In this document: positions 12,001 through 19,834 of the stretch, piece after piece
Layout of the letters: the number at the start of each line of letters is the position of its first letter
Position numbering within the stretch: the stretch's first letter is position 1
DNA from: Candidatus Saccharimonadota bacterium
GTDB lineage: Bacteria > Patescibacteriota > Saccharimonadia > CAILAD01 > BJGX01
Assembly (NCBI GenBank): GCA_009691435.1
Contig: SICO01000003.1
Coordinates: 1-37,302 of the forward strand
Length of the DNA: 37,302 bases
Reading direction: 5' to 3'
Made by a program: the position numbers and the translations under genes
The notes under the pieces: generated by a model
Told to the model about the DNA's origin: nothing
What the model saw: the letters and a program-made list of their open reading frames with translations, nothing else
Databases searched by the model: none

Positions 12001-12606
12001 TAATTCCTTTATTTCGGTGTCTGTACCAAACCCAAAAGCTCTAAGCAAAGTAGTAACTGGCAGTTTGCGCTTACGATCAATCTTGACGCTCATCACGCCG
12101 TTTTGAGCAGTCTCGATTTCTAGCCATGCTCCTCGACTCGGTATAATTTTTGCTGAAAAATAATCACTAGAACTATCCCTGGTAAAAAAGACGCCCGGGG
12201 TTCTTTTAAGCTGACTAACGACAACCCGTTCCACGCCATTTATAATAAAAGTGCCGCGTTCAGTCATAATTGGGTAGTCACCCAAAAATATTTCCTGGAC
12301 TTTAATTTCCCCAGTTTCTTTTATTAAAAGCTCAATGGTAGCCTTAAGGGACGCCTCATAGCTAAGATTCTTTTCTTTAGCCATTGCTTCAGAAAGTTTT
12401 TCTTTATCAAATTTATAGCTCTTAAAGCTAAGTTCATATTTCTTAGCGGTAAAATCCTCAATAGGTGAAATTTCATCAAATAACTCATTAAGCCCCTCTG
12501 TAAAGAACCAATTATAAGAATCCAGCTGGATCTTTATTAGGTCTGGTAGCTGTAATGGTATGTTTTGGTTATTAAAGTACTTCCGGTCGGCAGCGGATTT
12601 GGCCAT
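9097..12606 (-). CDS. rpoB: DNA-directed RNA polymerase subunit beta
   Basis: [70 protein letters not shown]; 1169 aa; SD AGGAG. Confidence 0.98.
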   Translation of the reverse strand: [1169 protein letters not shown]

Positions 12607-12629
12607 ATATTATAGTAGCTCCTCTTGCA

Positions 12630-12734
12630 TTACTTAAGTTGTTTAATAAGATGAAGAAGAGGTTTTTCTAAACCGATAAAAAACCAGATAGCTCCAGATC
12701 CCACTGGAATTACCAGGTATAAAAGTTTAATCAT
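12630..12734 (-). CDS. Candidate 34-aa small membrane protein/uORF upstream of rpoB (MIKLLYLVIPVGSGAIWFFIGLEKPLLHLIKQLK)
   Basis: Not in the supplied track (below length cutoff). ATG 14 nt downstream of a consensus -10 box; hydrophobic N-half consistent with one TM segment, amphipathic C-half. Confidence 0.5.
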   Translation of the reverse strand: MIKLLYLVIPVGSGAIWFFIGLEKPLLHLIKQLK

Positions 12735-12748
12735 CCTCTATGAATTAG

Positions 12749-12777
12749 ATACTAGCCTAAAAAAAAGCATCAGTCAA
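12749..12777 (-). promoter_or_regulatory. rpoBC promoter TTGACT-N17-TAGTAT
   Basis: Minus-strand -35 at 12772-12777, -10 at 12749-12754. Confidence 0.6.
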
Positions 12778-12797
12778 TAGTTTTTTAGGAGTAAATA

Positions 12798-13388
12798 TTA
12801 CTTTTTTTCAACTACTTTATCCACAATGCCATAATTTTTTGCCTCTAGCGCATCCATCCAATAGTCGCGGTCGCTATCAGAGCTAACTTTGGCTACCTTC
12901 TGCCCAGATTTTTCGGCTAATATTAAATTAAGTCTTTCTCTGATTTTAATTATCTCTTTAGCTGTTATCTCTATATCGGCAGCTGTACCGTGGAAGCCAC
13001 CTGACGGTTGGTGTATCATAACTCGTGAATTTGGTAAGGCAAATCTCTTGCCCTTTTCCCCGCAAGCCAGCAAGAAGGCCCCCATACTGGCGGCCATGCC
13101 AACACAAATTGTACTGACATGGGGCTTAATGAGCTCCATCGTATCAAAGATTGCTAAGCCAGAAGTCACGCTACCGCCTGGTGAGTTAATGTAAAGCTTA
13201 ATATCGGCATGCTTATCTTCACTCTCTAGAAATAATAACTGTGCAACTACTAGATTCGCAACCGTGTCATCGACTTCTGTACCTAAAAAAATAATTCTCT
13301 CTTTTAAGAGTCTAGAGTAAATATCATAGGCCCTTTCTCCTAGGCTAGTTTTCTCTATGACTGTTGGGATAAGTATCTGATTTTTCAT
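12798..13388 (-). CDS. clpP: ATP-dependent Clp protease proteolytic subunit
   Basis: [11 protein letters not shown] (catalytic Ser) and [10 protein letters not shown] (catalytic His) motifs; 196 aa. Confidence 0.97.
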   Translation of the reverse strand: MKNQILIPTVIEKTSLGERAYDIYSRLLKERIIFLGTEVDDTVANLVVAQLLFLESEDKHADIKLYINSPGGSVTSGLAIFDTMELIKPHVSTICVGMAASMGAFLLACGEKGKRFALPNSRVMIHQPSGGFHGTAADIEITAKEIIKIRERLNLILAEKSGQKVAKVSSDSDRDYWMDALEAKNYGIVDKVVEKK

Positions 13389-13406
13389 TAATACTATTTT
13401 ACCATG

Positions 13407-14684
13407 TTATGCACTAGCAAACTGCGTTAACTTAGCAATTGCTTTTTGGGTTAGCAAATGGTTGGTAAGGTCTGCTCTAAAATGGTCATGAGTAAGCTCT
13501 GCTTGGATTTTAGGGTCGCTCTTATACTGCTCGGCCATCTTGGCAAGCTCTTGATCTAGCTCTAAGGCCGATACTACTAATTGGTATTTCTCAATAACAT
13601 CTTTTAGAATTAGGGCTGCTCGAACTCGCTTGTCTGCCTCGGTGGTTATTTCTTGCTTTAGATCGCCTTCAGAAAGTTTCTGTAATCCCAAGTACTTTTG
13701 CTTGTCCATACCAGAATTATGAAGATTCTTCTCCATTTCCTCCTCCAGCTTAGCAGTCTGCTGGGAAACTAACTGCTCTGGAACTTCAAACTTAGCTTTT
13801 TTCAAAAGCTCATCTAAAATCTTATTCTCGTAAGCCTTAGATTTTTGGGCTTCTTCTTGTTCGGTCAAAACCTTTTTGATATCATCACGCAACTCTTTGA
13901 TATTAGCTTTATTGCCAACTGTTTTTGCGAATTCATCATCAATTTTAGGCTTATTGACAGTAAAAACCTCATTAACTTTTACGCTAAAATCGACCTTAGC
14001 CCCCTTTAGGTCCTGAGCCTGATAGTCTTTAGGAAAAGTCACCTCAAAGGTTTTTTCTTCAGTAGCCTTAAGGCCAATTAGGTTTTCTTCGAAGCCAGGT
14101 ATAAATGTACCCTCCCCGACTATTAAGGTATGGTTCTTGGCGCTAGCACCCTCAACTGGCTGACCTGCCCGTTTGCCATCAAAATCAAACCGCACTTCAT
14201 CGCCTTGCTGAATTGGTTGCTTAGAGCTCACCCTGCTAGCCATCTGGGATCGTAATACTTCAATTGCTTCATCTATTTTTGATGGTTCAATTGTAATAAG
14301 GGCTTTCTTGATTTTTAGCTTTGAATAATCAAAGTCGATGGCTGGGGCAATCGGAAACTCTGCCTTAAATTCGAGCTCGGTATAGGGAACGAATTTCACC
14401 AGCTCAATACTTGGTGAACCAAGGCTCTCGATTTTGTGCTCGCGCATCTGGTTGTTGAAAGCGTGGTCAATAACTTCTTCTAGTACTTCGGCCTGCACTC
14501 GAGCTTCGCCGAGCTCACGAACCACAATATTATCAGGTGCGTGGCCGGGCCTGAAGCCATCGACCTTAAGGTCTTTTTTGAGCTTTTTTAGGGTTGAGAT
14601 TTTATATGGCTCAATAAACTGGGCGTCGACCGAAATGGTCAATGTCATTGTGCTGCCGCTCTTTTTATTGGTAGATTTGATCAT
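13407..14684 (-). CDS. tig: Trigger factor (peptidyl-prolyl isomerase chaperone)
   Basis: N-terminal ribosome-binding region VDGFRPGHAP, FKBP domain (GDEVRFDFDGKRAGQPVEGA... LIVGEGTFIPGFEENLIGL), helical C-terminus. Confidence 0.93.
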   Translation of the reverse strand: MIKSTNKKSGSTMTLTISVDAQFIEPYKISTLKKLKKDLKVDGFRPGHAPDNIVVRELGEARVQAEVLEEVIDHAFNNQMREHKIESLGSPSIELVKFVPYTELEFKAEFPIAPAIDFDYSKLKIKKALITIEPSKIDEAIEVLRSQMASRVSSKQPIQQGDEVRFDFDGKRAGQPVEGASAKNHTLIVGEGTFIPGFEENLIGLKATEEKTFEVTFPKDYQAQDLKGAKVDFSVKVNEVFTVNKPKIDDEFAKTVGNKANIKELRDDIKKVLTEQEEAQKSKAYENKILDELLKKAKFEVPEQLVSQQTAKLEEEMEKNLHNSGMDKQKYLGLQKLSEGDLKQEITTEADKRVRAALILKDVIEKYQLVVSALELDQELAKMAEQYKSDPKIQAELTHDHFRADLTNHLLTQKAIAKLTQFASA

Positions 14685-14694
14685 AACGCGACTA

Positions 14695-14703
14695 AGTATA
14701 TCA
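14695..14703 (-). promoter_or_regulatory. Extended -10 (TGATATACT) 10 nt upstream of the tig ATG
   Basis: Minus-strand TGaTATACT; no strong -35. Confidence 0.4.
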
Positions 14704-14780
14704 GATTAACTTTGATATTTCCAGAGCAGATTAGAGTCCGCGATTCTTCAGGGTTTTTATTTTTGTGGTGAAGTATTATA

Positions 14781-16004
14781 TTATTCCGTGGGCTCCAAAG
14801 GTACAATTTCTTCTTCGTCAATTCTGGGTGTTCTAGCTTCTAGTAGTTGTTGATTAATTTCTCTAATCACGTGACCAATCTTTTTTTGCAAACTAATGGC
14901 GCCCGCAGTGTCATATTTATAATTTTTATCTTTCCCTGTCGACTTATCACTAACTAAACGTCGCCTCATTGTTTCTACAAGTTTTTGCACTTGATAGGCA
15001 GCGGGTACCTGCCTGCCTTTGGCCATCCCATCTGCTGCTTCATTTAAAACCCTGCCTTGAGTAGGCATTATTTTATTATACCGGAAATCAACCTTAATAC
15101 TAAATGGTAACTTATCCAGAATAGGTTGCACATCCGCATACCAGCTCTCTATTAGCTCGCAGTTTGCTATAAATGCTTCTTTTCTAGACCGAGAGGCTAG
15201 CTTGTCACGTTCTGCCAAAACTGAATAGGTATTACTATCTGCTATAAATTGATAAACAGCTGTAAGGTCATAGACATTTGTAGGATTGGGGTCTTTTATG
15301 CGAATGAGATAATCTGCCCTCTCTTCGCTTCTTGTCATTCTTTCTCTAATAACTTCTGAAGCAAGGCTAGCAAACTTTACTAAGTTTGCCCACTGCATGC
15401 CGCGCCTACGTGGATTGTCTTCTTGGGATTTACTTGCAAATCTCTTGATATCGGTCGGCACAGTGCCCCCAAAGCTCGACATTTTGCGAATAATAATATC
15501 GATTATCTCATACTCTAATTGGTCAAAGTCGGGACGATTCTTAGCAGAAAAAGACTCTAGCCTGGTAACAAGCATATGAAGTTCCGTAGGGCTATAAACA
15601 AATTCATACAGTCCGCTTTTCGTATAACTTTTCATCACATCCCTGTCATGAAGGAGCTGACTTTGCTCAGAACTCATTGAGTCTAGGTCCATACCTGCTA
15701 GCTTATTAACTTCATCCCGTATGGTGATTCCATCGTCATATTTATGCCGGTGAATACTCTCTATTCTTTCTAATTGGCTTAAGATATCAGGTATGGGGGG
15801 TGGTAATTCCCTAGCAGCTTGACTTTCAGAGCCTACTGAAGGGTATGAGGCATCAGGATATTCTATTGTTTCCACACTGTCGGAATCGTCTGAACTTTCT
15901 GTTTTTCCCAGTTCCGCATCCGAATCTGGTTCTGCTGCAGCATAAGGATTGTCTCGGATTGGCGCGGGACTAAGAGGGTCATAGGGCTGTGGCGTGTTTT
16001 CCAT
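14781..16004 (-). CDS. Hypothetical protein, 407 aa, acidic/low-complexity N-terminus
   Basis: Long ORF, 37 nt after the helicase stop on the same strand; no family recognised by eye. Confidence 0.85.
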   Translation of the reverse strand: MENTPQPYDPLSPAPIRDNPYAAAEPDSDAELGKTESSDDSDSVETIEYPDASYPSVGSESQAARELPPPIPDILSQLERIESIHRHKYDDGITIRDEVNKLAGMDLDSMSSEQSQLLHDRDVMKSYTKSGLYEFVYSPTELHMLVTRLESFSAKNRPDFDQLEYEIIDIIIRKMSSFGGTVPTDIKRFASKSQEDNPRRRGMQWANLVKFASLASEVIRERMTRSEERADYLIRIKDPNPTNVYDLTAVYQFIADSNTYSVLAERDKLASRSRKEAFIANCELIESWYADVQPILDKLPFSIKVDFRYNKIMPTQGRVLNEAADGMAKGRQVPAAYQVQKLVETMRRRLVSDKSTGKDKNYKYDTAGAISLQKKIGHVIREINQQLLEARTPRIDEEEIVPLEPTE

Positions 16005-16041
16005 AATTTTAATTATAACTGATTAATTTATAAAACCAAAA

Positions 16042-18087
16042 TTAAGTCTGTGAAAAATATTCTGATAGTGCGATATTGATTGAATCTACCATTTGTTGGC
16101 TAGCCTCGTACATTTTAATAACCCCGTAATGCCGATATTCGGCACTTTCTGTATGCCGTTCGAAACGTACCGGCACCCAATCAAGGACTTCAGACAGTGT
16201 TAAGGTGATTACATCAATTATTGTTTCTGATACCTCAGGATAACTCTTGCTAAATAATTTAGCAATGCCCTCGGTACTCACCCATTTGGTATCTTCGGGG
16301 TCAATATAATAACGGCTGGGATCTATGAGTGGTAATGATGAGATTAATCTTTGTATTTCCTTGATATTATATACATTTCTGGCACTGTTACCTTGCCTGG
16401 CCAATTTTTTATTAATGTACTCTCCACTCAGCTCTTCAGCCCTGTCTATAATTTCTTCGGTTATACCTGTGTAATTCCGATAGGCAACTGATGAGGTAGC
16501 ATATTCACTCTTTCCAAAACGATCTAGCAATACCCCCTTGATAGTTTTTGGCAATTCTGATAATAGTTGCTGATAACTTCCATAATCACTTGTTAAGACT
16601 TCGAGGACTTGAGTATTTTGTTTAAGCAAATCAAAAACATTTATCTCATTTTTGGACCCTACAAGCCCAGCAATAGTACCAAATGCCACATTTCCATCAT
16701 TGAGCACATCTGCGACATTAATAATAGGATTTTCAGCGTCGTATTCATCACATATGTCTATCGCATAAGCAATGTTTCCAGGGCGTGTGATGCGCCCAAG
16801 TCTCTGTTTTGCAACTATTAGTGAGCGTGTTGGCCTCGCATTTATTAACCCCTTGGCTCTCGGACTATCCCATCCTTCTCCTAGTACTCTGATAAAAGTT
16901 ATAACATCGATAGTTCCCTCACTAAATTCCTGATATATTTTTTGTCTTTCCTTCGCAGATATGCCACTATGTACTGCTACCGCGTTAGTTCCATCTTCCT
17001 GTAGTAGTTGCGCTAGATACCTAGCATGCCAAGCGTGATCTCCGGCGATACAGGAAATAATTGTCCCTACCCCCTCTCCTGCCAATATCTTAGCAGCTTT
17101 AACTATGATTGCATTCCTGCCAGGATCCTGAGCCAAATAACTTATCCTATCATCAATAAAATCACCTGATTCATTGTAAATATTTGAGCCTTGGATTCTC
17201 ATGCCGCTCTTAATACCTACAGGTGCTAGGGGAGCCAAAAGTCCCATTGATATTGCTTCGTTTAGTTCAAGTTCGTGAATTTTGTATGGTAATTGATTGT
17301 GCAGCTGCCTCTCCTCATCCGCATCTGGCGTAGCAGTAAATCCCAATACCAATTTTTCTTCTGGCAGCGCTTGCACCAGATTGCCCGCAGTTGCCCCTAA
17401 AGCATGGTGCGCCTCATCTAGTACAAAAATATCAAACGCACCAAGCAAAGTTTCATTGGTAGGCATATACTTTGCGTTCTTAAAAGTTTCTAGAGCAAGC
17501 TCATATCCCAACTTTCTTGCTAAGTTTTTGAATGCACTGCTTCCAAGTACATCCCTTTCGAAATCTACTACGGGTGCCATTTTAAACCTACTGCTCATTA
17601 TCTCAAAAGAACGATAAGTGGTAACAACGACATCATAATCAGCTATGTTAGCTCTTGTTTTTTCCTCAACAGATGTGTCACTAAAATACGACCCGACACT
17701 TAGGTCGGGTGCGAAGCGCCCGAAGCCCTTTTCACCTGTACGGCCTAAAGTTTGATGAACCAAATCCTTTGTGGGCACTACAACGAGTATTTTAGGTTTT
17801 TCACTATCGGCTGATTGCGATTCACGCAAAGCCTTAATCATTTCAACAAAAAGTACTGTCTTCCCAGTACCGGTTGGTAAATTTATGTAGCCTCTGGTGC
17901 CACCATCTTCAAAAAATTTTTTTAAATCATAAAATACATCGAGCTGATGGGGCCTTAGCACATCCCGTTTTGCAGTTTCATCAATATATTGGCTTATGCC
18001 TTCTGCATAATTAGTAAAGGGGTTGTTTTCAGAAGGTACCGGTATATCAGCATTAGTTTTTTTTATTTCTGGAGGCATTTCATTCAT
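16042..18087 (-). CDS. DEAD/DEAH-box superfamily 2 helicase with unassigned C-terminal region
   Basis: Walker A LPTGTGKTVLF, motif II DEAH (VLDEAHHA), motif III GFTATP, motif VI KQRLGRITRPG. Start set to the ATG at 18087 rather than the GTG at 18090. Confidence 0.93.
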   Translation of the reverse strand: MNEMPPEIKKTNADIPVPSENNPFTNYAEGISQYIDETAKRDVLRPHQLDVFYDLKKFFEDGGTRGYINLPTGTGKTVLFVEMIKALRESQSADSEKPKILVVVPTKDLVHQTLGRTGEKGFGRFAPDLSVGSYFSDTSVEEKTRANIADYDVVVTTYRSFEIMSSRFKMAPVVDFERDVLGSSAFKNLARKLGYELALETFKNAKYMPTNETLLGAFDIFVLDEAHHALGATAGNLVQALPEEKLVLGFTATPDADEERQLHNQLPYKIHELELNEAISMGLLAPLAPVGIKSGMRIQGSNIYNESGDFIDDRISYLAQDPGRNAIIVKAAKILAGEGVGTIISCIAGDHAWHARYLAQLLQEDGTNAVAVHSGISAKERQKIYQEFSEGTIDVITFIRVLGEGWDSPRAKGLINARPTRSLIVAKQRLGRITRPGNIAYAIDICDEYDAENPIINVADVLNDGNVAFGTIAGLVGSKNEINVFDLLKQNTQVLEVLTSDYGSYQQLLSELPKTIKGVLLDRFGKSEYATSSVAYRNYTGITEEIIDRAEELSGEYINKKLARQGNSARNVYNIKEIQRLISSLPLIDPSRYYIDPEDTKWVSTEGIAKLFSKSYPEVSETIIDVITLTLSEVLDWVPVRFERHTESAEYRHYGVIKMYEASQQMVDSINIALSEYFSQT

Positions 18088-18093
18088 CACATT

Positions 18094-18122
18094 ATTATAA
18101 GTTAATAGTTATGCACTATCAA
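18094..18122 (-). promoter_or_regulatory. Helicase promoter TTGATA-N17-TATAAT
   Basis: Minus-strand -35 at 18117-18122, -10 at 18094-18099; only 6 nt from -10 to ATG. Confidence 0.65.
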
Positions 18123-18171
18123 TGAGTACTTAGTGAATAGCGCCACAATTTTTTGTATAGCTATTAATTTG

Positions 18172-18211
18172 CCAAAACTAAAATGACCCTTTTGGGGTCA
18201 ACTTAGTTTGG
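18172..18211. repeat. Stem-loop CCAAAACTAAAATGACCC-TTTTG-GGGTCAACTTAGTTTGG
   Basis: Near-perfect inverted repeat spanning about 40 nt. Confidence 0.65.
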
Positions 18212-18230
18212 TACTTAAGAAGAGGATAGC

Positions 18231-18246
18231 GTCCGCCGCGGCGGAC
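18231..18246. repeat. Perfect 16-nt GC palindrome GTCCGCCGCGGCGGAC
   Basis: Self-complementary, strongly GC-rich in an AT-rich intergenic region; followed by TTTT on the plus strand. Confidence 0.8.
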
Positions 18247-18256
18247 TTTTCCCTGC

Positions 18257-18312
18257 GGTGCTCGGGAAGTATTGAAATAAATTTCATACTTGCCCTGCGC
18301 TCCTCGTGCACC
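18257..18312. repeat. Long imperfect hairpin GGTGC...GGGAAGTATTGAAAT/ATTTCATACTTGCCC...GCACC
   Basis: Inverted arms with internal loops read directly from the sequence. Confidence 0.65.
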
Positions 18313-18355
18313 GAACCCTAAAGTTACTCTTCTCTACTCTAGTCATACTGGTCAT

Positions 18356-18383
18356 AAAAAAAAGACTCCAGACAAGCTGGAGT
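18356..18383 (-). terminator. Rho-independent terminator downstream of tRNA-Leu
   Basis: Minus strand ACTCCAG-CTTGT-CTGGAGT-CTTTTTTTT. Confidence 0.85.
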
Positions 18384-18391
18384 ATTTTTTA

Positions 18392-18478
18392 TGGTACCGG
18401 GAAGAGGACTCGAACCTCCACGGGTGTTACCCCACCAGTTCCTAAGACTGGCGTGTCTACCAATTCCACCATCCCGGC
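18392..18478 (-). tRNA. tRNA-Leu (anticodon UAG), CCA encoded
   Basis: GCCGGGATGGTGGAATTGGTAGACACGCCAGTCTTAGGAACTGGTGGGGTAACACCCGTGGAGGTTCGAGTCCTCTTCCCGGTACCA: anticodon loop CTTAGGA, long class II variable arm, GGTTCGAGTCC T-arm. Confidence 0.95.
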
Positions 18479-18489
18479 AGATTTTATTA

Positions 18490-18536
18490 GCCAATGGTAT
18501 CTTCCATTCGCTACATAGCGAACCACTACCAAAGGC
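18490..18536. repeat. Multi-segment hairpin between rsmD and tRNA-Leu
   Basis: GCC-AA-TGGTA-TCTTCCA-TTCGCTA-CA-TAGCGAA-CCAC-TACCA-AA-GGC: three complementary arm pairs. Confidence 0.65.
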
Positions 18537-18544
18537 ACATCTAT

Positions 18545-19078
18545 TTATATTTTCTGAAGGTACGCAATTTTGGTGTCGCCGTAATCTTTTTGATGCAATA
18601 CTTTAAATTCCTGCGGAATTCTTAAATTAAACCTTTTTGAACAACTAATAACCAAAATTCCGCCTAATTGTACCAGATTAGAGGCACGTTTGACTAGGTC
18701 ATTACTAAATTCCTCGTAAGGTGGGTCCAAAAAAACAATATCGTAGCTGGTATTGTTTTTTAAAATAAACCTCATAACATCGTCTTTTATAATCTGAACC
18801 GAGCTTAACGCAGCTAGGTTGGTTGCGTTTTGTCGGATAGCCTTAATGGCAGCACTCGAGATATCTACAAATATAACGGCTTTGGCACCATGGCTCAGCG
18901 CCTCGAACCCAAGAGTTCCCCCGCCAGCAAAAAGGTCCACAACTACCTTGCGGTCAACCTCAAGCTTATTAAATATTGCCAATCTAACCTTAGACGACAC
19001 GGCACGAGTGATTGTCTGTGGTGGTAATAAAAGTACTCGGCCCCCATATAAACCCGAGCTAATTTTAGTAGAAATCAT
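18545..19078 (-). CDS. rsmD: 16S rRNA (guanine966-N2)-methyltransferase
   Basis: VVDLFAGGGTLGFEALSHGA and IVFLDPPYEE motifs. Start trimmed to MISTKISSGLYGGR at 19078, overlapping the upstream stop as ATGA. Confidence 0.92.
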   Translation of the reverse strand: MISTKISSGLYGGRVLLLPPQTITRAVSSKVRLAIFNKLEVDRKVVVDLFAGGGTLGFEALSHGAKAVIFVDISSAAIKAIRQNATNLAALSSVQIIKDDVMRFILKNNTSYDIVFLDPPYEEFSNDLVKRASNLVQLGGILVISCSKRFNLRIPQEFKVLHQKDYGDTKIAYLQKI

Positions 19079-19824
19079 TTTTTGGCTGGCTGGTAAGCTT
19101 CCTCGTAGGCACTGAACCAAGCAGCAGCAATAAGCTGTGGTATTCTTTTGACAGTTGTGGCCTTAATAGTTTTAGCAAGCTTAGTACTCCAGCCTCTATC
19201 TAAAAATTTTTCATACATCTGGTGTTTTGAAATTGCTAGGCTCTCGCTTAAGACAACCTCTCTAATGCCATCCTTTTTTATTGCCAAGAGCAGGTTGTTA
19301 TCAAATTTTACTTTGATACTTGTAAATAATATGGCACTGCTAATGCCAGCTTCGAAAGCTACGTGGCTACTTAGCAAGCCTTTACGGCCATAAATCTTCC
19401 ATCGCCTACGGTATTTTTTACCTTCATACTCTTCAAGAATAAATTTGTGGCTCAAATGATGAGCGGGGGTTAAGCTATCGGTCAAAAAGTGAGCCATAAA
19501 ACCTGCTTCAAAAGCCGCCTTGGCCTCATCCCCGGCCCGCAGGGCCTTAACTAGGTTTTTATAGTGGACTTCTATCCAGTGCGGTAAATGACCAATTTTA
19601 TTAACGGGGTCCCATAGGTGATCTGTCGAATAGTTGCCCTTAAATTTCAACCCATCTGGGCCGCCTGAACCTTCAAATTTAAGTACCATTGAACGTGGCG
19701 GAAACTTACCTTTAGTAACTCTAGTTTTTAGTAAATCGTAAGCTGACCGATCGAATTTTTGGTGAGTTCCTATCGAGTTTAATAATCTACCTTTGGTTAA
19801 GTGGCTAACAAGTCCTGAATTCAT
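19075..19824 (-). CDS. Zinc-dependent phospholipase C / S1-P1 nuclease-fold-like protein, no signal peptide evident
   Basis: AAFEAGFMAHFLTDSLTPAHHLSHK resembles the metal-binding HxxxD...H signature of the zinc-dependent PLC fold. Confidence 0.55.
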   Translation of the reverse strand: MNSGLVSHLTKGRLLNSIGTHQKFDRSAYDLLKTRVTKGKFPPRSMVLKFEGSGGPDGLKFKGNYSTDHLWDPVNKIGHLPHWIEVHYKNLVKALRAGDEAKAAFEAGFMAHFLTDSLTPAHHLSHKFILEEYEGKKYRRRWKIYGRKGLLSSHVAFEAGISSAILFTSIKVKFDNNLLLAIKKDGIREVVLSESLAISKHQMYEKFLDRGWSTKLAKTIKATTVKRIPQLIAAAWFSAYEEAYQPAKK

Positions 19825-19834
19825 AATGTTATAA

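Noticed and set aside
14685-18391. Integrated mobile element using the tRNA-Leu 3' end as attB
   Set aside because: No duplicate of the tRNA 3' sequence (GGTTCGAGTCCTCTTCCCGGTACCA) was seen at the far side near 14690-14780, and there is no integrase.
18306-18606. Plus-strand ORFs 18306-18518 and 18391-18606
   Set aside because: They overlap the tRNA-Leu antisense and its terminator; the RGLEPPRVLPHQFLRL-like peptide is the familiar spurious translation of an antisense tRNA-Leu.
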